From VXNF01 sp965116465 (GTDB taxonomy: Bacteria; Actinomycetota; Acidimicrobiia; Acidimicrobiales; CATQHL01), in contig OZ220687.1 of assembly GCA_965116465.1 (NCBI GenBank), forward strand, positions 1,240,001 to 1,304,000: 64,000 nt of DNA, given 5' to 3'. A program made the position numbers and the translations under genes. Shown piece by piece: positions 32,491 to 40,589 of this stretch. Every line of letters starts with the position of its first letter. Within the stretch, counting starts at the first letter, position 1. The notes under the pieces are model-generated. The model saw only the letters and a list, made by a program, of their open reading frames with translations. It did not search any database and was not told the origin of the DNA.

Positions 32491-33474
32491 GTGAGGAAGA
32501 TGATCAAGTGGCTGGTCCCGGTGCTGGCAGTGGCACTGGTGGCCGCAGCCTGCGGCGGCGACGACGAGGCGGCACCCGCACCGGCGGCCCCGGCCGAGGC
32601 GGCGCCCGCACCGGCGCCTGCCGACGACGGTGCCGCGCCTGCGGAGGACGCGGAGGACGCCGCCCCGGCGCCCGCACCCGCCGCGGAGGAGGAAGAGGTC
32701 ACCCTGAGCCAGGGCGAGTCCGGCTCGGCCGCCCAGGCCGTGGTGAGCGGGAACCTGCTCGATGAGATCAAGGATCGCGGGACCCTCAGGGTCGGCATGG
32801 TCCTGCAGTTCGAGCCGCAGATGTACATCGACGAGAACGGCGAGCCCGCCGGCTACGACGTGGACCTGATGCACATGCTGGCCGAGGACCTCGGTGTGGA
32901 GCTCGAGATCAACGACCTCGAGTTCGAAGCGATGATCCCGGGCGTGCTCGCCCGCCAGTTCGACCTGGCGTCGGTTGGCCTCGTCGGCCGCCCGGCCCGC
33001 CTCGAGCAGCTCTGGTTCACGTGCCCGTACGTGCCCTACGGGCAGGTCGTGGTCGTGAACAACGACTCGGCGGTCAAAACCCGGTCGGATCTGAACAGCA
33101 GCGACGTCACCATGACCGCTCTCGCCGGCTCCACCGCGGCCAACCTGATCTCCAAGGAGTTCTCCGAGGCCAACCTCGTCGAGCTCGACCAGGCACCGGC
33201 GTTCCTCGAGGTTGCCTCCGGGCGCGCCGACGCCATCGTGGTGGAGAATTACCTGGCACAGCCTTTCGTGGCCGAGAACCCGACCACCAGCATCCTGGAC
33301 CCGACCGACCCGTTCCTGGCCGCGGAGTACGGCGCATTTGCCCTGCCGCGTGGCGAGGTCGTGTGGCTCGAGTACCTGAACGGCTGGCTGGGGTACTACA
33401 TCGCGCGAGGCACCCTCGACGACCTCTACGAGAAGCACATCGACACGAGCCCGGGCATGCCCGCCTGCACCTAG
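32491..33474 (+). CDS. Amino-acid-binding lipoprotein of the ABC transporter
   Basis: 327 residues. Signal peptide with lipobox VAAAC and Cys21 as the lipidated residue, then a ~50-residue Ala/Pro/Glu linker, and a type II periplasmic-binding fold beginning GTLRVGMVLQFEPQMYID, continuing DVDLMHMLAEDLGVELEI and ending GTLDDLYEKHI, as in the GlnH/ArtJ family. Start GTG 32491 follows a GGGAGG Shine-Dalgarno by six bases. It delivers substrate to the permease; expression as a separate short message is possible given the 109-base gap. The ligand (glutamine, glutamate, arginine or other) cannot be deduced. Confidence 0.92.
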   Translation: MRKMIKWLVPVLAVALVAAACGGDDEAAPAPAAPAEAAPAPAPADDGAAPAEDAEDAAPAPAPAAEEEEVTLSQGESGSAAQAVVSGNLLDEIKDRGTLRVGMVLQFEPQMYIDENGEPAGYDVDLMHMLAEDLGVELEINDLEFEAMIPGVLARQFDLASVGLVGRPARLEQLWFTCPYVPYGQVVVVNNDSAVKTRSDLNSSDVTMTALAGSTAANLISKEFSEANLVELDQAPAFLEVASGRADAIVVENYLAQPFVAENPTTSILDPTDPFLAAEYGAFALPRGEVVWLEYLNGWLGYYIARGTLDDLYEKHIDTSPGMPACT

Positions 33475-33510
33475 GCGAGCAACCCTCTAGCAATAGCTAG
33501 CAGAACCGAA

Positions 33511-33543
33511 GAGTCCGGCGCTCCCCCCGGGGGCGCCGGACTC
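33511..33543. terminator. Bidirectional transcription terminator
   Basis: Perfect 11-bp stem GAGTCCGGCGC (33511-33521) with GCGCCGGACTC (33533-33543), placed between convergent genes (binding lipoprotein and sucD). It is followed by tctcgcgtt, a weak T-rich tail in the plus direction. Confidence 0.7.
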
Positions 33544-33548
33544 TCGCG

Positions 33549-34433
33549 TTAAAGCCCGGCGACGACCTCGGCCATGAGTTCGCCGGCCTGGGTGGGGTTG
33601 GTGCCGACGCGGACGCCGGCGGCGCTGAGGGCCTCCACCTTGGCGGCCGCTGTGCCCTTGCCGCCGGAGACGATGGCGCCGGCGTGGCCCATCTTCTTGC
33701 CGGGCGGCGCGGTCATGCCGGCGATGTAGGCCACGACCGGCTTGGAGAGGTGCTCGGCGATGAACTCCGCCGCCTCCTCCTCGGCCGATCCGCCGATCTC
33801 GCCGATGAGCATCACGGCCTCGGTCTCGGAGTCGGCCTCGAAGGCGGCCAGGCAGTCGATGAAGTTGGTGCCCGACACCGGGTCGCCGCCGATGCCCACG
33901 CAGGTGGTGCAGCCGATCCCCTTCTCCTTGAGCTCGTGCAGGGCCTGGTAGGTGAGGGTGCCGGAGCGGCTCACGATGCCGACGGGGCCGCCGGGCTTGG
34001 CGATGTGGCCGGCGGTGATGCCGATGTTGCAGGACCCGGGGCTGATGACGCCGGGACAGTTGGGGCCCAGCAGGCGCACGTCGGGGTGGTGGCGCTGCAG
34101 GTGGGCGAAGGTCCGCGCCTCGTCGTGCATGGGCACGCCCTCGGTGATCACCACGATGAAGCGCACACCGCCCTCGGCGGCCTCCAGCACGGCCCCGGGC
34201 ACGCCGGGGGCGGGCACGAAGATGCACGAGGCGTCGGCGCCGGTGGCCGCCACCGCGTCGCCGACGGTGGCGAAGATGGGGATGCCGTCCACGTCGCTGC
34301 CCGCCTTGCGGGGATGCGTGCCGGCCACGACCTGCGTGCCGTAGTCGCGGTTCAACAGGCCGTAGTAGCGCCCGGCCGAGCCCGTGAGCCCCTGGTACAC
34401 CACCCGGGTGTTCCCGTCCACGAAGATGCTCAT
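33549..34433 (-). CDS. sucD: Succinyl-CoA synthetase alpha subunit
   Basis: 294 residues. The CoA-binding N-domain (VVYQGLTGSAGRYYGLL; GTHPRKAG) and the active-site region GHAGAIVSGGKGTA with the phosphorylated His identify SucD. With SucC it converts succinyl-CoA plus NDP to succinate plus NTP in the citric acid cycle. The ATG overlaps the sucC stop by four bases (ATGA), giving stoichiometric production. The sucCD order is normal. Confidence 0.96.
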   Translation of the reverse strand: MSIFVDGNTRVVYQGLTGSAGRYYGLLNRDYGTQVVAGTHPRKAGSDVDGIPIFATVGDAVAATGADASCIFVPAPGVPGAVLEAAEGGVRFIVVITEGVPMHDEARTFAHLQRHHPDVRLLGPNCPGVISPGSCNIGITAGHIAKPGGPVGIVSRSGTLTYQALHELKEKGIGCTTCVGIGGDPVSGTNFIDCLAAFEADSETEAVMLIGEIGGSAEEEAAEFIAEHLSKPVVAYIAGMTAPPGKKMGHAGAIVSGGKGTAAAKVEALSAAGVRVGTNPTQAGELMAEVVAGL

Positions 34434-35596
34434 GGCCGCCCCTCCCCCGCCTCGGCAGCCGCAGCGGCGGTGACTGCCATGCGGGCGGCCTGGACCATGT
34501 CGGGGGCCAGCCGCAGACTGTCGGACAGGTAGGGCCGCAGCATCTCGGTGCCCTCGGCGGCGTTGGTGCCGTCGAGCCGCAGGATGATCGGCGAGGCGAT
34601 GTCCACGCGCCCGAGGGCCTCGATGATGCCCCGGGCCACCTCCTCGCCCTTGGTGATCCCGCCGAAGATGTTGATGAAGATGGCCCGCACTGCAGGATCG
34701 CCGTCCACCACCTCCAGGGCTGCGGACATCACATCGGCATTGGCGCCGCCGCCGATGTCCAGGAAGTTGGCGGGGGTGCCGCCGGCCTCGTCGACGATGT
34801 CCACGGTGGCCATGGCCAGCCCGGCGCCGTTGGCGATGACGCCCACGGTGCCGTCGAGGCCCACGTACTGCAGTCCCCGGGCGTGGGCGTCCTGCTCGCG
34901 CTCGTCGCGCTCGACGGTCTCGTCGTAGGCGGCGTAGCCGGGATGGCGGAATGTCGCGTTGCCGTCGAGGGTGACCTTGGCGTCCAGCACGTGCAGGCGG
35001 CCGTCGCCGGTGACGATGAGCGGGTTGACCTCCACGAGGTCGGCGTCGCCCTCGACGTAGGCCCGGTACAGCAGGCTCAGCAACTCGACGGCCTGTTCGG
35101 TCACGGCGGGATTCAGGTTCGCGTCGGCCACCCACCGGCGGCAGGCCTCGACCGTGAGGCCCTCGGTGGGGTCGATGTGGATGCGGGCGATGGCCTCGGG
35201 GGCCGTGGCGGCCACCTCCTCGATGTCCACGCCGCCCTGCGCCGACAGCATGCCCAGGTGTTTCCGCGCCGAGCGGTCCAGGGTGAAGCCGGCGTAGTAC
35301 TCCTCGGCGATGTCGGCGGCCTTCTCGATCCAGAGGCGCCGCACCACGTGGCCGCGGATGTCGAGACCCAGGATCGCCTGCGCGTGGCGGCGCACGTCGC
35401 CGGCGTCGGTACCCAGCTTGATGCCGCCGGCCTTGCCGCGGCCACCCACGTGCACCTGGGCCTTGACGACGACCGGGTAGCCGATCCGGTCGGCGGCGGC
35501 GACGGCCTCGTCGGGGTCGAAGGCCACCTCGCCCGGCGAGGTGGGCAACCCGTAGGAGGCGAAGAATTCCTTGCCCTGATGTTCGAGTAGGTCCAC
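34430..35596 (-). CDS. sucC: Succinyl-CoA synthetase beta subunit
   Basis: 388 residues starting at GTG 35596 (VDLLEHQGKEFFASYGLP) with a GGAGG Shine-Dalgarno six bases before. ATP-grasp features: VVVKAQVHVGGRGKAGG, EVNPLIV, and the CoA-ligase domain FLDIGGGANAD and FINIFGGITKGEEVA. It binds nucleotide and succinate in the alpha/beta complex. It is transcribed before sucD and divergently from the DtxR-type regulator 135 bases away. Confidence 0.96.
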   Translation of the reverse strand: MDLLEHQGKEFFASYGLPTSPGEVAFDPDEAVAAADRIGYPVVVKAQVHVGGRGKAGGIKLGTDAGDVRRHAQAILGLDIRGHVVRRLWIEKAADIAEEYYAGFTLDRSARKHLGMLSAQGGVDIEEVAATAPEAIARIHIDPTEGLTVEACRRWVADANLNPAVTEQAVELLSLLYRAYVEGDADLVEVNPLIVTGDGRLHVLDAKVTLDGNATFRHPGYAAYDETVERDEREQDAHARGLQYVGLDGTVGVIANGAGLAMATVDIVDEAGGTPANFLDIGGGANADVMSAALEVVDGDPAVRAIFINIFGGITKGEEVARGIIEALGRVDIASPIILRLDGTNAAEGTEMLRPYLSDSLRLAPDMVQAARMAVTAAAAAEAGEGRP

Positions 35597-35718
35597 CGAG
35601 TGCCTCCGCGGTACCGCCGGGGTCCAGCGGGCGAGCCTAGAGCAACCGGCGCCCGGAACCTCCCCGAAGTGCCGCCGGCAGTGCACCGGGCGCGGCAAAA
35701 GCGCAGGCAGTGGTCGGC

Positions 35719-35724
35719 TAGACT
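35719..35724 (+). promoter_or_regulatory. -10 box of DtxR-family gene
   Basis: TAGACT, six bases before GTG 35731, with no Shine-Dalgarno; a leaderless start. Confidence 0.5.
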
Positions 35725-35730
35725 GACGTC

Positions 35731-36411
35731 GTGGCGACTTGGACCGCACCCGAGTACCACCCGGCCTTCGAGGAGTACTGCGAGACGATCTTCGAGTTGG
35801 CCGAGGACGACCTGGACGTCATCCAGGCACGCATCGCCGAGCGCATGGGAATCTCGCGCCCCGCGGTGTCGGAGATGATCCGGCGGATGCAGGACCAGGG
35901 TCTCCTGGAACCCGGCAGGCGGATCGCGCTGACCGACGACGGCATGGCGCTGGCGCGCCAGGTGGTGCGCCGGCACCGTCTGGCCGAGCGCTTCCTCACC
36001 GACGTCCTGGGGCTGTCGTGGGCGGAGGCCCACGCCGAGGCCGGCAAGTGGGAGCACGTGCTCTCGCCCCGCGTCGAGGAGGCCATGAGCAACCTCCTGG
36101 GGCGGCCCACGACGTGCCCGCACGGCAACCCGATCCCGGGTTCGGGCTACTCCCCGCCCGAGAGCGTGGCGCTGAGCGACGTGGAGGAGGGTGAGGCCTT
36201 CGTGGTGTCGCGGATCATCGAGGAGCTGGAGTTCGTGGACGGGGTACTGGACTTCCTGGAGGACTCGTCGGTGTGTCCGGGCAACAGCGGGATCGTGACT
36301 GCCAGCACTCCCGACGGACCCACCACGGTCAGCATCGACGGCGAGTCGGTGGAGATCGACCACTACACCAGCGAGCGGCTGCTCGTCGTACCGGTTCCCG
36401 CCGGCGCCTAA
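35731..36411 (+). CDS. DtxR-family metal-dependent transcriptional regulator
   Basis: 226 residues, the length of IdeR/DtxR. N-terminal winged helix (IQARIAERMGISRPAVSEMIRRMQDQGLL), then the metal-binding/dimerisation domain with VRRHRLAERFLTDVLGL, HAEAGKWEHVLS and the signature PTTCPHGNPIPG, followed by a C-terminal SH3-like region. Fe(II) or Mn(II) binding activates repression of uptake genes. An Fbp-type ferric transporter with palindromic boxes lies next door, pointing to an iron (IdeR-like) role; a manganese (MntR-like) role is the alternative. It is convergent with fbpB. Confidence 0.9.
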   Translation: MATWTAPEYHPAFEEYCETIFELAEDDLDVIQARIAERMGISRPAVSEMIRRMQDQGLLEPGRRIALTDDGMALARQVVRRHRLAERFLTDVLGLSWAEAHAEAGKWEHVLSPRVEEAMSNLLGRPTTCPHGNPIPGSGYSPPESVALSDVEEGEAFVVSRIIEELEFVDGVLDFLEDSSVCPGNSGIVTASTPDGPTTVSIDGESVEIDHYTSERLLVVPVPAGA

Positions 36412-36442
36412 GTCCGGGTGGGCGCCTGCGGCCGGGCGGACT
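36411..36442. terminator. Weak stem-loop between convergent regulator and permease genes
   Basis: AGTCCG (36411-36416) can pair with CGGACT (36437-36442) around a long GC-rich loop, which includes the fbpB stop region. Location between convergent genes favours a terminator, but the stem is short. Confidence 0.25.
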
Positions 36443-38025
36443 CAGGCGAACTCCGAACGTCGCAGCACCAGCAGCCACGTCAGGACGCCGGAGGCTGCAA
36501 CCAGCACCAGCGACTCCAGCCCGGCCTGTGCCAGGAAGAGCGACTCGGTGGAGTCCCAGATGTCCGCCGACAGCATGGGCAGATTCGTGGGCCGCATCAG
36601 CAGGGTGAGCGGCAGTTCCTTCATGACCGACAGGAACACCAGGCCGCCCGCCGCCAGCAGCCCGGGGGTCATGAGCGGCAACTCCACCGTCCGCAGGCGG
36701 CGCCAGCGGTGGGCACCGAGCGTCCGGGCGTCCTCACTGAGACGCCTGGGGACGGCGCCCACGGCCGCCCGCGCCGCGTTGGCCGCCTGCGCTCCGAACA
36801 GCAGCACGTAGCCCACGATCAGCAGCGGCAGTGTCTGGTAGATCACCTCGGCGAACGGCACCTGCAGAGCCCAGAACACCAGGGCCAGGGCGACCACTAT
36901 GCCGGGGAAGGCGAAGCTGGCGGTGACGAGCAGGTTGGATGCCGAGGCGCTCGGTGACGGGCGCCGCACCAGCAGCCACGCCAGCGGGAGCACCACCAGC
37001 ACCGTCACCGCCGCCGCCACTGCGCTGACCGCCACGGTGGAGACGGCGGAGGTGGCTATCCCCGCGGCGTCGAGGGCGAACGCCCCGACGCGCCGGCCCG
37101 GGTTGGCGATCCCCCGCCCGGCCCAGTACGCCAGGGTGACCAGCGGCGCCGCCAGCGCGAGCAGCAGGAACGCCACGACGGCGGCGCAGACCGGCCAGCG
37201 CAGCCAGCCGAGGTTCGTGAGTGGCGGGGGCCGCTCGGAGGTTGCGGTGAAACCCCCGGCACGGCGCCGCGCCAGCCATCGCTCGGCGGCCACCACGCCC
37301 ACTGCGACAATGCCCAACAGCAGGCCGTGTGTCACCGATGTGGCCCGGTCGAAGAGCCGGTTGGCGTAGATCGAACGGGTGAGGGTCTCGTAGCGGAGCA
37401 ACTCGACCGCCCCGAAGTCCGAGAGCGTGTAGAGGCACACGAGCAGCCCGCCGGCGGAGACGGCCGGCAGGATCGCCGGCAGGGTGACGGTGGCGAAGAC
37501 CGCTCTTGGGCTGCGCCCCAGCACCCGGGCGGCCTCCTCGTATGCGGGATCCAGGTGGCGCAGCCGGGCGCGGGTGGGCAGGTACACGTAGGGATACGTG
37601 AAGAGGGTCAGCACCAACCAGGCGGCCCAGAATCCTTGTAGCCGGGGCAGGGTGCCGATCCCGAGCGGTGACAGGATCTGCTCGGCGAGCCCGCCGCGGG
37701 CCAGCAGCGCGATGAATGCCGTGGCGCCGACGAACGTGGGGAAGACCAGTGGCAGCGGCGCCAGCGCCGCCCAGAACCGCCGGCCCGGCAGGTCGAGGCG
37801 GACCGTCGCCCAGGCCAGGGCGGTCCCGGCGACCATCGCCGCCAGCGACACCGCGGCGGCGAGCAGCAGCGAGTTGCCGAGCGGGCCCCAGGTCCGCCGC
37901 ACGCCCAGGATGTCGAGAATGTCCGAGCGCAGCCGCACGTTCTCGTAGACCAGGTAGCCCAGCGGCGCGGCGAAGAACAGCCCGAGACCGAAGCCCCAGA
38001 GACGGCACAGGCGCCCGGCATCCAT
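36442..38025 (-). CDS. fbpB: Ferric iron ABC transporter permease
   Basis: 527 residues with two homologous permease halves, about 12 membrane segments, as in FbpB/SfuB. Each half has an EAA-type loop: HLDPAYEEAARVLGRSPRAVFATVTLP and RRLSEDARTLGAHRWRRLRTVELP region, which dock the ATPase. The start is ATG 38025, 58 bases after the fbpC stop. With fbpC and fbpA on the same strand it forms a complete Fe(III) importer. Expression is probably iron-repressed through the boxes at fbpC/fbpA. Confidence 0.9.
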   Translation of the reverse strand: MDAGRLCRLWGFGLGLFFAAPLGYLVYENVRLRSDILDILGVRRTWGPLGNSLLLAAAVSLAAMVAGTALAWATVRLDLPGRRFWAALAPLPLVFPTFVGATAFIALLARGGLAEQILSPLGIGTLPRLQGFWAAWLVLTLFTYPYVYLPTRARLRHLDPAYEEAARVLGRSPRAVFATVTLPAILPAVSAGGLLVCLYTLSDFGAVELLRYETLTRSIYANRLFDRATSVTHGLLLGIVAVGVVAAERWLARRRAGGFTATSERPPPLTNLGWLRWPVCAAVVAFLLLALAAPLVTLAYWAGRGIANPGRRVGAFALDAAGIATSAVSTVAVSAVAAAVTVLVVLPLAWLLVRRPSPSASASNLLVTASFAFPGIVVALALVFWALQVPFAEVIYQTLPLLIVGYVLLFGAQAANAARAAVGAVPRRLSEDARTLGAHRWRRLRTVELPLMTPGLLAAGGLVFLSVMKELPLTLLMRPTNLPMLSADIWDSTESLFLAQAGLESLVLVAASGVLTWLLVLRRSEFA

Positions 38026-38083
38026 CGCCCGATCTGCGGGTTGCGGTCGAGTCCGCTCGACGGCCGCGGCGATCGGCGCGGCG

Positions 38084-39331
38084 CTAGCGGGCCAGGCTCG
38101 TCCGAGCCTCGCGCCGCTGTTGGCCGTTGCGCCGCAGGTCGGCCATCGCCGACGCGGGGTACGCCACCGCGGGCGGACCCTCATAGCGGATTGCCACGTC
38201 GTCGCCCACGCGCACGCTCGGCATCCGGTCGCTGCGAGCCAGGAGGATGCTGTCACCCATCTGCACGCGGCATTCGGTGGCATGCCCGTAGAAGCGCATC
38301 GCCTGGACCTGGCCCATGGCGCTCACCTCGCCGCCGCTACCGTCGGGCGGTTCGAGCAGCCGGATGTGCGAGGGGCGAACCAGCACCGCCACCTCCCCCG
38401 ACGCCGGGCAGCACGTGGGCAGGTCGCCCAACGAGGTGGCGACGGTGGAACCCGACCCGTGACCGGGCACGAAGTTGGCGTCCCCGACGAAGGAGGCGAC
38501 CCACGGCGAGGCGGGATGCCCGTAGACCTCATCCGGGGTGCCGCACTGGCGGATGTGCCCGTCCTGCATGACGGCGACCTCGTCGCCCATGACGAAGGCC
38601 TCGTCCTGGTCGTGGGTGACGATCACCGCGGTCGCTCCGAGCGCGCTCAGCAAGGCCCGGACCTCAGTCTGCAGCTCGATGCGCAACTGCACGTCCAGCG
38701 CCTGGAAGGGTTCGTCGAGCAGCAACATCCGGGGACGCGGTGCCAGAGCCCGGGCGAGGGCGACCCTCTGCCGCTGACCCCCCGACAGCGAGTCGGGCAT
38801 CCTCTTCTCGAACCCGGCCAGGTCGACCATGTCCAGCACCTCGCGCACCCGTGCTTCGCGGTCGGCCGAGCGGCCGAGCCCGTAGGCCACGTTCGCCCCC
38901 ACCGAGAGATGCGGGAACAGCGAGCGCTCCTGTCCGAGCAGGCCGATGCGCCGCGACTCGGGGGCGACGTCCACGCCCGGCCCTGCCAGCAGGCGCTCAC
39001 CGACGTGCACCTCCCCGCTGTCGGCGGCCTCCAGGCCCGACACGACGCGCATGAGTGTGGTCTTCCCGCATCCGCTGGGACCCAGCAGCGAGAGGGTTCG
39101 CCCACTCTCGATGCTCAGGTTGATTCCGTGGAGAATCTTCGACTCGCCGAAGGACTTGTGGACGTCGACCACGCGCAGATCCCGGAAGCCGTCGCGATCT
39201 GTGGCATCGGCGTCCCTCCACGGCGCTCTCCCGTTGCCGGCACGGCCGGTGCGCGGCGGTCCGGCGCGTCCGCGCGGTGGCTCATCGCCCGGCGCCGGGA
39301 CGCCCGCGGTGGCGCTTCGGGCATTAGGCAC
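38084..39331 (-). CDS. fbpC: Ferric iron ABC transporter ATP-binding protein
   Basis: Up to 415 residues. Walker A GPSGCGKT (84-91), signature LSGGQRQRVALARALA, Walker B MLLLDEPFQALD, VTHDQDEAF and a C-terminal TOBE domain (VLVRPSHIRLLEP). The start is uncertain: GTG 39331 lies inside an iron box and gives a ~50-residue Arg/Ala/Pro-rich leader with no homology; GTG 39172 (VVDVHKSFGES) fits the family start better but has no clear RBS. Between them there is no other usable codon. It energises iron uptake with FbpB and FbpA. Confidence 0.88.
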   Translation of the reverse strand: MPNARSATAGVPAPGDEPPRGRAGPPRTGRAGNGRAPWRDADATDRDGFRDLRVVDVHKSFGESKILHGINLSIESGRTLSLLGPSGCGKTTLMRVVSGLEAADSGEVHVGERLLAGPGVDVAPESRRIGLLGQERSLFPHLSVGANVAYGLGRSADREARVREVLDMVDLAGFEKRMPDSLSGGQRQRVALARALAPRPRMLLLDEPFQALDVQLRIELQTEVRALLSALGATAVIVTHDQDEAFVMGDEVAVMQDGHIRQCGTPDEVYGHPASPWVASFVGDANFVPGHGSGSTVATSLGDLPTCCPASGEVAVLVRPSHIRLLEPPDGSGGEVSAMGQVQAMRFYGHATECRVQMGDSILLARSDRMPSVRVGDDVAIRYEGPPAVAYPASAMADLRRNGQQRREARTSLAR

Positions 39332-39355
39332 GCCTAATACCCTAGTTCGTTAGGC
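39323..39355. promoter_or_regulatory. Iron boxes (DtxR/IdeR-type) at fbpC
   Basis: ATTAGGCACGCCTAAT (39323-39338) is a perfect palindrome, followed by CCTAGTTCGTTAGG (39342-39354 region) that forms an overlapping second site. Both fit the TTAGG...CCTAA pattern of DtxR/IdeR operators. The first box overlaps the longest fbpC start codon, placing it in the 47-base gap after fbpA. Confidence 0.6.
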
Positions 39356-39377
39356 AAGACTTACAACCGGCAGGACC

Positions 39378-40430
39378 TCAGCGCACGATGCCGCTCCGGT
39401 CGATGAGGTCCTGGGTGCGGGCCAGGCCGCCGCCGAGGACATCGAAGTCGATCGTGTCCATGACGCCGGCGACATCCAGGGGAGCCACCTCGGTGGGCGG
39501 CTCGACGCCTGCTGCCAGCGGGTACTCGCGGGTCTCCGATGCGTAGAACTCCTGCGCCCGCCGCGTGAGCATGAACTCGACGAAAGCCTGCGCCGCGTCG
39601 GGCTGATCGGAGGTGTCGAGGATCGCGCCGGTGGTGACGATCAGAAGCGAGCCGATGTCGTCGGGAGCGAAGTTGTGGTTGATGCCCGGCGCGTCGGGAT
39701 CCTCGGCCAGGAAGCGCAACAGGTAGTAGTGGTTCACGAGCCCCATTTCCACCTCACGCCGCAGGACGGCGTCCACGATGGCGGAGTTCTTTGGGTAGTT
39801 GGGCGCGTTGTTGGCCGCCATGCCCTCGAGCCAGGCGAGCGTGGCATCGTCGCCGGACTGGAAGCGCATGGCGGTGATGAAGTCCTGGAAGGAGCTGTTG
39901 GCCGGCGCCACGGCGACGCGGCCGTCGTACGCCGGGTCGGTGAGGTCCAACACGGAGTCGGGAAGGTCGGCGGGGTCCACGAGGTTGGGGTTGTACACGA
40001 GCACGCGCTGGCGGCCGCTGAGACCCACCCACGTTCCGTCGCCGGCCCGGAACCCCGCTCCGACGGCGTCCAGTGTGCTCGGCGGCAGTTCCCGCAGCCG
40101 GCCGGCGGTGGCCAGGTACCCCATGGCGCCGGGACTCTGGGAGATGAACACGTCGGCCGGAGAGGCGTCACCCTCGGTCTCGATCAACAGGGCCAAGTCG
40201 GCCGAGGAACCGTAGCGGACCTCCACCTGGACGTCGCCGGCCTCCTCGAACATCTCCACGAGCGGCCCGATGAGATCCTCGTTGCGCCCCGAGTAGACGG
40301 TGATGGGCTCGTCGGGCTCGTCATCGGAGCCGCAGGCGGCCGCCAGGAGACCGACGACGGCGACCAGCGCCAGCAGGCGGCGGGCGGTGCGCCCGGCCCG
40401 CAGGCCTGCCTTGTGGGGGGGCTTGATCAT
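39378..40430 (-). CDS. fbpA: Ferric iron-binding lipoprotein
   Basis: 350 residues. Lipobox LAAAC with Cys33, then a type II binding-protein domain of the FbpA/SfuA family (ITVYSGRNEDLIGPLVEMFE; ADVFISQSPGAMGYL; PANSSFQDFITA). The adjacent tyrosines in MGLVNHYYLLRF match the paired Tyr ligands of iron-binding proteins of this family (established). It captures Fe(III) outside the membrane for FbpBC. GAGGAGA Shine-Dalgarno close to the ATG. Palindromic iron boxes 50-95 bases upstream indicate iron control. Confidence 0.92.
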   Translation of the reverse strand: MIKPPHKAGLRAGRTARRLLALVAVVGLLAAACGSDDEPDEPITVYSGRNEDLIGPLVEMFEEAGDVQVEVRYGSSADLALLIETEGDASPADVFISQSPGAMGYLATAGRLRELPPSTLDAVGAGFRAGDGTWVGLSGRQRVLVYNPNLVDPADLPDSVLDLTDPAYDGRVAVAPANSSFQDFITAMRFQSGDDATLAWLEGMAANNAPNYPKNSAIVDAVLRREVEMGLVNHYYLLRFLAEDPDAPGINHNFAPDDIGSLLIVTTGAILDTSDQPDAAQAFVEFMLTRRAQEFYASETREYPLAAGVEPPTEVAPLDVAGVMDTIDFDVLGGGLARTQDLIDRSGIVR

Positions 40431-40481
40431 GTGTCTCCTCGGGTTTCCGGCGCATTCCTTCGGGCGGATGCGGCATGCTGT

Positions 40482-40525
40482 GTTAGGTCACCCTAACGAG
40501 ACCATTGGAATTAAGCAACCCTAAC
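40482..40525. promoter_or_regulatory. Iron boxes upstream of fbpA
   Basis: GTTAGGTCACCCTAAC (40482-40497) matches 14 of 19 positions of the DtxR/IdeR consensus when extended, and TTAAGCAACCCTAAC (40511-40525) is a second, weaker site 14 bases further. They lie 52-95 bases upstream of fbpA in its presumed promoter. Confidence 0.65.
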
Positions 40526-40589
40526 AAGGCAGCCTGTCGCTCCGGTAGTCCGTGAGCATTGTCGGCGGCCGCCGGCAGCGGCCTCGGAG

